Shown here: piece after piece, positions 57,869 to 64,000 of the stretch
Layout: each line of letters starts with the position of its first letter
Numbering within the stretch: position 1 is the first letter of the stretch
Assembly: GCF_033115175.1 (NCBI RefSeq)
Contig: NC_084850.1
Span: forward strand, 17,391,218 to 17,455,217
DNA from: Lepus europaeus
Taxonomy: Eukaryota; Chordata; Mammalia; Lagomorpha; Leporidae
Length of the DNA: 64,000 bases
Direction of reading: 5' to 3'
The notes under the pieces: model-generated
What the model saw: only the letters and a program-made list of their open reading frames with translations
The model's database searches: none
Told to the model about the DNA's origin: nothing
Made by a program: the position numbers and the translations under genes

Positions 57869-58021
57869 AAAAGAACTACCATGTGATCTAGCAAACCCAC
57901 TACTGGATATAAATGCAAAGGCAAATTGCTATGTCAAAGAGATATCTACACTTTCATAATTATTGCAGTACTATTCAAAATAACTAAAACATGGAAAGTA
58001 CTTATGTATCCATCAACAGAT
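57869..58021 (+). repeat. Ancient L1 ORF2 C-terminal fragment
   Basis: ACTACCATGTGATCTAGCAAACCCACTACTGGATATA ... ATTATTGCAGTACTATTCAAAATAACTAAAACATGGAAA ... CATCAACAGATGG follows the L1 ORF2 late region (ancient, non-lagomorph-specific L1). Confidence 0.65.
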
Positions 58022-58023
58022 GG

Positions 58024-58551
58024 GTTCTAGAAGTTCCTGAAGGCATGGAGAGGGAGAAAGGATTAGAAGGCCTTTTTAGTGAGTTACTAGCAGAAAATTT
58101 CCCAGGTTTGGAGAAGGACAGAGAAATCCTAGTACAGGAAGCTCATAGAACCCCTAATAAACAGGATCAAAAGAGATCCTCACCACGACATATTGTAATT
58201 AAACTCAGCACAGTGAAACATAAAGAAAAGATCTTAAAATGAGCAAGAGAGAAATTTCAGATGACTCCCAGAGGATCCCCAATAAAACCCACAGCTGACT
58301 TCTCATCAGAAACACTACAAGCGAGGAGGGAATGGCGAGATATAGCCCAGGTACTAAGAGAGAAAAACTGCCGGTCCAGAATATTATATCCTGCAAAGCT
58401 CTCATTTGTGAATGAAGGTGGAATAAAGACCTTTCACAGAAAACAGAAATTGAAAGAATTCGTCACCAGTCATCCAGCCCTGCAAAAGATGCTTAAAGAT
58501 GTGATGCATGGAGAAACACAGAAACACGGTCATCAATATGAAAGAAGGTAA
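58024..58551 (+). pseudogene. L1 ORF1 C-terminal remnant
   Basis: RRM-like and C-terminal domains only. A TGA at 58240 (KILK*) interrupts where sister copies read KILKGAR; the rest reopens at 58261 and ends HQYERR at TAA 58549-58551. This stop probably marks the ancestral ORF1 end. Confidence 0.85.
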
Positions 58552-58619
58552 AGGAAGGAAACCTCACAGCAAAAGATCACAGGAAACTCAAAACATATAT
58601 TAGAAAATATCTTTTGAAA

Positions 58620-61600
58620 ATGGTAGGGCAAAGTTACCACTTATTATTGATAGTCACATTAAACGTTAATGGCCTGAACTGTCCAGTTAAAAGACACCGA
58701 GTGGCTGATTGGGTTAAGGAACAAAACACATCTTTTTGCTGCTTACAAGAAACACATCTTTCTAACAAAGATGCACACAGACTGAAAGTGAAAGGATGGA
58801 AAAAGATATACCATGCCAACAGAAATGAAAAAAAAAGAGTGGGCGTAGCCATCTTAATATCAGATAACATAAATTTTACCACAAAAACTATCAGGTGAGA
58901 CAAGAGGGGCACTATATAATGATTAAGGGATCCATTCAACAGGAAGATATAACAATTATCAGTGTATATGCACCTAATTACAGGGCACCAGTTTATTTAA
59001 AAGACTTGTTAAGGGAATTAAAGGGAGACTTAGATCCTAATACAATAGTACTGGGGGACTTCAATACTCCACTGTCAGGGATAGACAGATCAACAGCACA
59101 GAAGAACAACAAGGAGACAGTAGATTTAAACAACACAATAACTCAAATGGACATAAAAGATATCTACAGAACATTTCAACCTACACCAAAAGCATTTACA
59201 TTCTTCCCAGCAGTACATGGAACCTTCTCTAGGATTGACCACATACTAGGCCATAAAGCAAGTCTCAGCAAATTCAAAAGAATTAGAATCATACCATGCA
59301 GCTTCTCAGACCATAAAGGAATGAAGTTGGAAATTAGCAACTCGGGAATCCCTAGAGCACGTACAAACACATGGAGATTGAACAACATGCTCCTGAATGA
59401 ACAATGGGTCATAGAAGAAATTAAAAGAGAAAACAAAAATTTACTGGAAGTAAATGAGGATAACAGCACATCATACCAAAAACTATGGGATACAGCAAAA
59501 GCAGTGCTAAGAGGAAAATTTATAACAATAGGTGCCTACATCAAGAAATTGGAAAGGCACCAAATAGATTAACTTTCAAGTCATCTCAAGGATCCAGAAA
59601 ATCAGCAGCAAACCAGACCCAAAGCCAGTAGGAGAAGATAAATAATTAAAATCAAAGAAGAAATCAACAGGATTGAATCAAAAAAAAAAACATTACAAAA
59701 AATCAGTGAAACAAGGAGCTGGTTTTTTGAAAAAATAAACAAAATGGATACCACATTGGCCCTACACACGAAAAAAAGAAGAGGAAAGACCCAAACCAAT
59801 ACAATTAGAGATGAAAAAGGAAACATAACAGACACCACAGAAATAAAAAGAATCATCAGAAATTACTACAAGGACCTGTATGCCAGCAAACAGGGAAATC
59901 AATCAGAAATGGATAGATTCCTGGACACATACAACCTACCTAAATTGAACCAGGAAGACATAGAAAACCTAAACAGACCCATAACTGAGACAGAAATTGA
60001 AACAGTAATAAAGGCCCTCCCAACAAAGAAAAGCCCAGGACCAGATGGATTCACGGCTGAATTCTACCAGACATTTAGAGAAGAACTAACTCCAATTCTT
60101 CTCAAACTATTCAGGGCAATCGAAAAAGAGGGAATCCTCCCAAACTCTTTCTATGAAGCCAGCATCACCTTAATTCCTAAGCCAGAAAAAAATGCAGCAT
60201 TGAAAGAGAATTACAGACAAATATCCCTGATGAACATAGATGCAAAAATCCTCAATAAAATTCTGCCCAATAGAATGCAACATCACATTAGAAAGATCAT
60301 CCACCCAGACCAAGTAGGATTTATCCCTGGTATGCAGGGATGGTTCAATGTTCGCAAAACAATCAACGTGATACACCACATTAACAGACTACAGAAGAAA
60401 AACCATATGATTCTCTCAATAGATGCAGAGAAAGCATTTGATAAAATACAACACCCTTTCATGATGAAAACCCTAAGCAAACTGGGTATAAAAGGAACAT
60501 TCTTCAATACAATCAAAGCAATTTATGAAAAACCCATGGCCAGTAGCCTATTGAATGGGGAAAAGTTGAAGCATTTCCACTGAGATCTGGTACCAGACAT
60601 GGATGCCCACTCTCACCACTGCTCTTCAATATAGTTCTGGAAGTCTTAGCCAGAGCTAATAGGCAAGAAAAAGAAATTAAAGGGATACAAATTGGGAAGG
60701 AAGAACTCAAACTATCCCTCTTTGCAGACGATATGATTCTTTATTTAGGGGACCCAAAGAACTCTACTAAGAGACTGCTGGAACTCATCGAAGAGTTTGG
60801 CAAAGTAGCAGGATATAAAATCAATGCACAAAAATCAACAGCCTTTGTATACACAGGCAATGCCACGGCTGAGAAAGAACTTCTAAGTTCAATCCCATTC
60901 TCAATAGCTACAAAAACAATCAAATACCTTGTAATAAACTTAACCAAGGACGTTAAAGATATCTACGATGAAAATTACAAAACCTTAAAGAAAGAAATAG
61001 AAGAGGATACCAAAAAATGGAGAAATCTTCCATGCTCATGGATTGCAAGAATCAACATCATCAAAATGTCCATTCTCCCAAAAGCAATTTATACATTCAA
61101 TGCAATACCAATCAAAATACCAAAGACATTCTTCTCAGATCTGGAAAAAGTGATGCTGAAATTCATATGGAGACACAGAAGACCTCGAATAGCTAAAAAT
61201 ACCTAAAGCAATCTTGTACAACAAAAACAAAGCCGGAGGCATCACAATACCAGATTTTAGGACATACTACAGGGCAGTAGTTATCAAAACAGCATGGTAC
61301 TGGTACAGAAACAGATGGATAGACCAATGGAACAGAATAGAAATACCAGAAATCAACCCAAACATCAACAGCCAACTCAAATTTGATCAAGGATCCAAAA
61401 CCAATCCCTGGAGTAAGGACAGTCTATTCAATAAATGGTGCTGGGAAAACTGGATTTCCATGTGCAGAATCATGAAGCAAGATCCCTACATTTCACCTTA
61501 CACAAAAATTCACTCAACATGGATTAAAGACTTAAATCTATGACCAGACACCATCAAATTATTAGAGAGCATTGGAGAAACCCTGCAAGATATAGGCACA

Positions 61601-62403
61601 GGTAAAGACTTCTTGGAAAATACCCCAGGAGCACAGGCAGTCAAAGCCAAAATGAACTATTGGGATTGCATCAAACTGAGAAGTTTCTGTACTACAAAAG
61701 AAGCAGTCAGGAAAGTGAATAGGAAACCGACAGAATGGGAAAAAATATTTGCAAACTATACTACAGATAAAGGGTTGATAACCAGAAGCTACAAAGAAAT
61801 CAAGAAACTCCACAACATCAAACAAACAACCCACTTAAGAGATGGGCCAATGACCTCAACAGACATCTTTCCAAAGAGGAAATCCAAATGGCTAACAGAC
61901 ACATGAAAAAATGTTCAAGATCACTAGCCATCAGGGAAATGCAAATCAAAACCACTATGAGGTTTCACCTCACCCCGGTTAGAATGGCCCACATTCAGAA
62001 ATCAACCAACAATAGATGCTGGAGAGGATGTGGGGAAAAAGGGACACTAACCCACTGTTGGTGGGAATGCAAACTGGTTAAGCCACTATGGAAGTCAGTG
62101 TGGAGATTCCTCAGAAACCTGAATATAACCCTACCATTCAACCCAGCCATCCCACTGCTTGGAATTTACCCAAAGGAAATTAAATTGGCAAACAAAAAAG
62201 CCATCTGCACATTAATGTTTATTGCAGCTCAATTCACAATAGCTAAGACCTGGAACCAACCCAAATGCCCATCAACAGTAGACTGGATAAAGAAACTATG
62301 GGACATGTACTCTATGGAATACTATACAGCAGTCAAAAACAATGAAAGCCAGTCATTTGCAACAAGATTGAGCAATCTGGAAAGCATCCTGCTAATGAAT
62401 TAA
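58620..62403 (+). pseudogene. L1 ORF2, nearly complete but broken
   Basis: From ATG 58620: endonuclease (TLNVNGLNCPVKRHR; QETHLS; VYAPN; VLGDFNTP; SDHKG near 59310) with a TGA at 58896-58898 and another stop at 59570. RT from about 59990: [44 protein letters not shown], then a frameshift and TGA at 60581-60583, then [12 protein letters not shown] with the catalytic FADD at 60721-60732. C-terminal Zn motif [18 protein letters not shown] (about 62013-62066), end near 62403. Length fits L1 ORF2 (about 1,260 codons). Dead by stops and frameshifts. Confidence 0.9.
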
Positions 62404-63326
62404 GCCAGTGCCAAAGAAACAAATATCATTTTTTTCCCCTGATCGGCGACAACTAACTGAGCACCAAAGGTATCCTGTGGAAGTGTAATGGACACTATGA
62501 GAAATAGTGACTTGATCAGCTATGGTGCTCACTGTCGATGTACAATGTAACACTTTATCCATTTGAGTATTTTTTTATAAACCCTGTAATTAACACACAG
62601 TTATTCTGAGGTTTCTAAATCTTAACTGAAAAGTGATCCCGGTTAAATATAAGAATGCAAAAAGGAGAGGGAGGAGATGTATAATAGGGAACGTGCTCAA
62701 TTGATTTGCCCCAAATGATGGAGTTGGAAAAGTGCCAGGGGATTCCAATACAATCCCATCAAGGTGGCATGTACCAATGCCATCTCACCAGCCCAGGTGA
62801 TCAATTTCAGCTCACAACTGATCACACTGATAGGCCTAAGAGTCAAAGTGATCACACAAGCAAGATTAATGTCTGCTAATACTAACTAATTAAAAAAAAA
62901 GGGGAGAGAAGGATCCAACATGGGAAGGGGGAGACACAGCAGACTCATAGAATAACAGATGTCCCAAATAGCACTCTGGCCTCAGAATCAGCCCTTAAGG
63001 CATTTGGATCTGGCTGAAGAACCTATGAGAGTATTTTAGGCATGGAAAGCCATAACACGCTGGGGAAAAAAAATATGAAGAAGACCTAAATGAAGGATCT
63101 CAGCGAGTGTGATCCCAGTGGAAAGAACGGGGCCATCAAAGTAGGAGGTGCCTTTCTCTGAAGGGAGGAGAGAACTCCCACTTTGACTATGGCCTTGTGG
63201 GAATGGGATCGAAGACGGCGAACCCTAATGGCTTCCATAGCCTCGGCAACTCATGGCTAGAGCCTAGGGAGATTACTGACGCCATAAACAAGAGTGTTAA
63301 ATTGTTAAAACAACATCAGGAGTCAC
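62404..63326 (+). repeat. L1 3' UTR, incomplete
   Basis: Matches other 3' UTRs in order (CTGATCGGCGACAACTAACTGAGC, CCAGGGGATTCCAATACAATCCC, CTCTGGCCTCAGAATCAGCCC, GGGAGATTACTGACGCCATAAAC), then breaks off at 63326. Confidence 0.85.
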
Positions 63327-64000
63327 AGAGGCCCAGACCTATCTCTTCACATGGGGTATATCCTAAGGGAGGTGTGAACCTCCTAGGGGAAGGCACTCTG
63401 TTGACTTTCATTACTTGGCTGGCCTGGGAGGAGAGCTGGCCAGGTAAAGGCAGGGGGCATCTCTAACAAGAAATTTGCAGTTCTGCCTGCAATGTTGCTG
63501 ACCCTACTTGACCATCCCCTCAGGTGCAGTGGTCACTTTGAAGTTGGGCTGAGTGAAGGGCTTTTTAGCTTAGAGCCAATAAGATCTGTGGCTCTGACCT
63601 GGGCATCCTTCGACTCCAGGGCAGGTCAATTTCCAGTGATCCCACTCTTGGCAGAGCTGCCAGGGCTCTTCACAAGCTGACTTCTGCTGAAACCCAGGCT
63701 TACCACATTGAAAGCCACTGCAGTGGACTGGCCTGTTGGGTCTCCTTGAGGGCAGATCACTGTACAGATCAGCCATTAATAGGCCTGCCACCCATTGCTT
63801 CTGATGCCTAGCTTTCTTTTCTTCCTGGTTTGTGTTAAAGCAGACCAGAGGATGCAAGTCAAGGGAGTGCCCCTGTCCCATCTCTAATCTTCGGTGGCCT
63901 GAACTACAAGTCTATAGTCACAGGCATGTTCTGTAGTAGTTTATCTAAGGTAGACAATGCCCATGAGGAAAATTATATTCTCACTTTAAAACTTTCTTTC
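63327..64000 (-). mobile_element. Third copy of the composite's foreign segment (partial)
   Basis: Reverse complement of the region equivalent to about 25655-24985 (and to 31895-31806 plus the inverted arm of copy 2). It includes the gag-like frame 63881-63570 (FQCGKPG, LCQEWDHWKLTC). It begins inside the element with no L1 3' end adjacent, as an inverted 5' arm would. The rest lies outside the window. Confidence 0.8.

Larger units (their letters stand above)
58022..63326 (+). mobile_element. L1, 5'-truncated in ORF1; 3' UTR cut by composite copy
   Basis: Starts inside ORF1 (VPEGMEREKGLEGLFSEL), continues with ORF2 and about 0.92 kb of 3' UTR. The 3' UTR stops at ...CAACATCAGGAGTCAC (63326), where sequence switches to an inverted copy of the composite element. 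Its own poly(A) end is therefore beyond the window or lost. Confidence 0.85.

Noticed and set aside
60581..60583. Natural end of an L1 reading frame
   Set aside because: RT continues in another frame immediately after (FADD at 60721), and an older copy reads through. The stop comes from a one-base loss.

Overview
This is mammalian nuclear DNA, most likely from a rabbit or close relative. The evidence is repeated copies of the tRNA-derived lagomorph C-type SINE (CSINE), for example 15176-15516, and of a lagomorph L1 family whose 3' end always reads ...CATTCATTAAATAAAAGTT followed by poly(A). Very old mammalian repeats (L2, MIR, L1M) lie underneath. I see no complete, intact host gene. Gene-like content is a SLC35A3 (Golgi UDP-GlcNAc transporter) retropseudogene and two candidate minus-strand coding exons of a gene I do not recognise.

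Layout. 1-12.8 kb: L1 3' ends, a CSINE, a solo-LTR-like block (3.64-4.3 kb), old L1M/L2/MIR pieces, a second CSINE with a long CTTT tract, and a short palindromic MITE-like element. 12.8-19.7 kb: L1 fragments, then the SLC35A3 retrocopy with a long 3' UTR; its reading frame is split by a young CSINE with a 15-bp target-site duplication. 19.7-26.5 kb: a minus-strand L1, then a 5.2-kb composite element. The composite has an L1 5' UTR and broken ORF1, about 2.65 kb of non-L1 sequence (with a decayed retroviral gag/pro-like stretch) where ORF2 should be, and a normal L1 3' end. 27.5-32.7 kb: nested L1s, a CSINE, and a second copy of the composite's 3' half, with an L1-type 5' inversion and a perfect 20-bp target-site duplication. 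33-38 kb: two candidate exons separated by an old L1 and an L2. 38.5-41 kb: a MITE split by two CSINEs at the same target, then an ancient ERV pol remnant.

42-45.1 kb: a minus-strand L1 3' UTR, then the 3' end of a betaretrovirus-like ERV: an env remnant, two tandem RNA-export elements of the Mason-Pfizer CTE type, a polypurine tract and a 461-bp LTR. 45.4-64 kb: an old LTR-like repeat and an old L1 (46.6-57.9 kb). The old L1 is interrupted by a nearly full-length younger L1 (49.5-55.7 kb, ORF1 open, ORF2 broken). Another L1 follows (58.0-63.3 kb), and finally a third, partial copy of the composite runs off the window end.

The two most notable systems are (1) the composite L1/ERV-remnant element, which has evidently moved by target-primed reverse transcription although it carries no ORF2, and (2) the duplicated CTE in a lagomorph ERV. 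Family identities rest on my recognition of sequence patterns; no alignment or database search was run.
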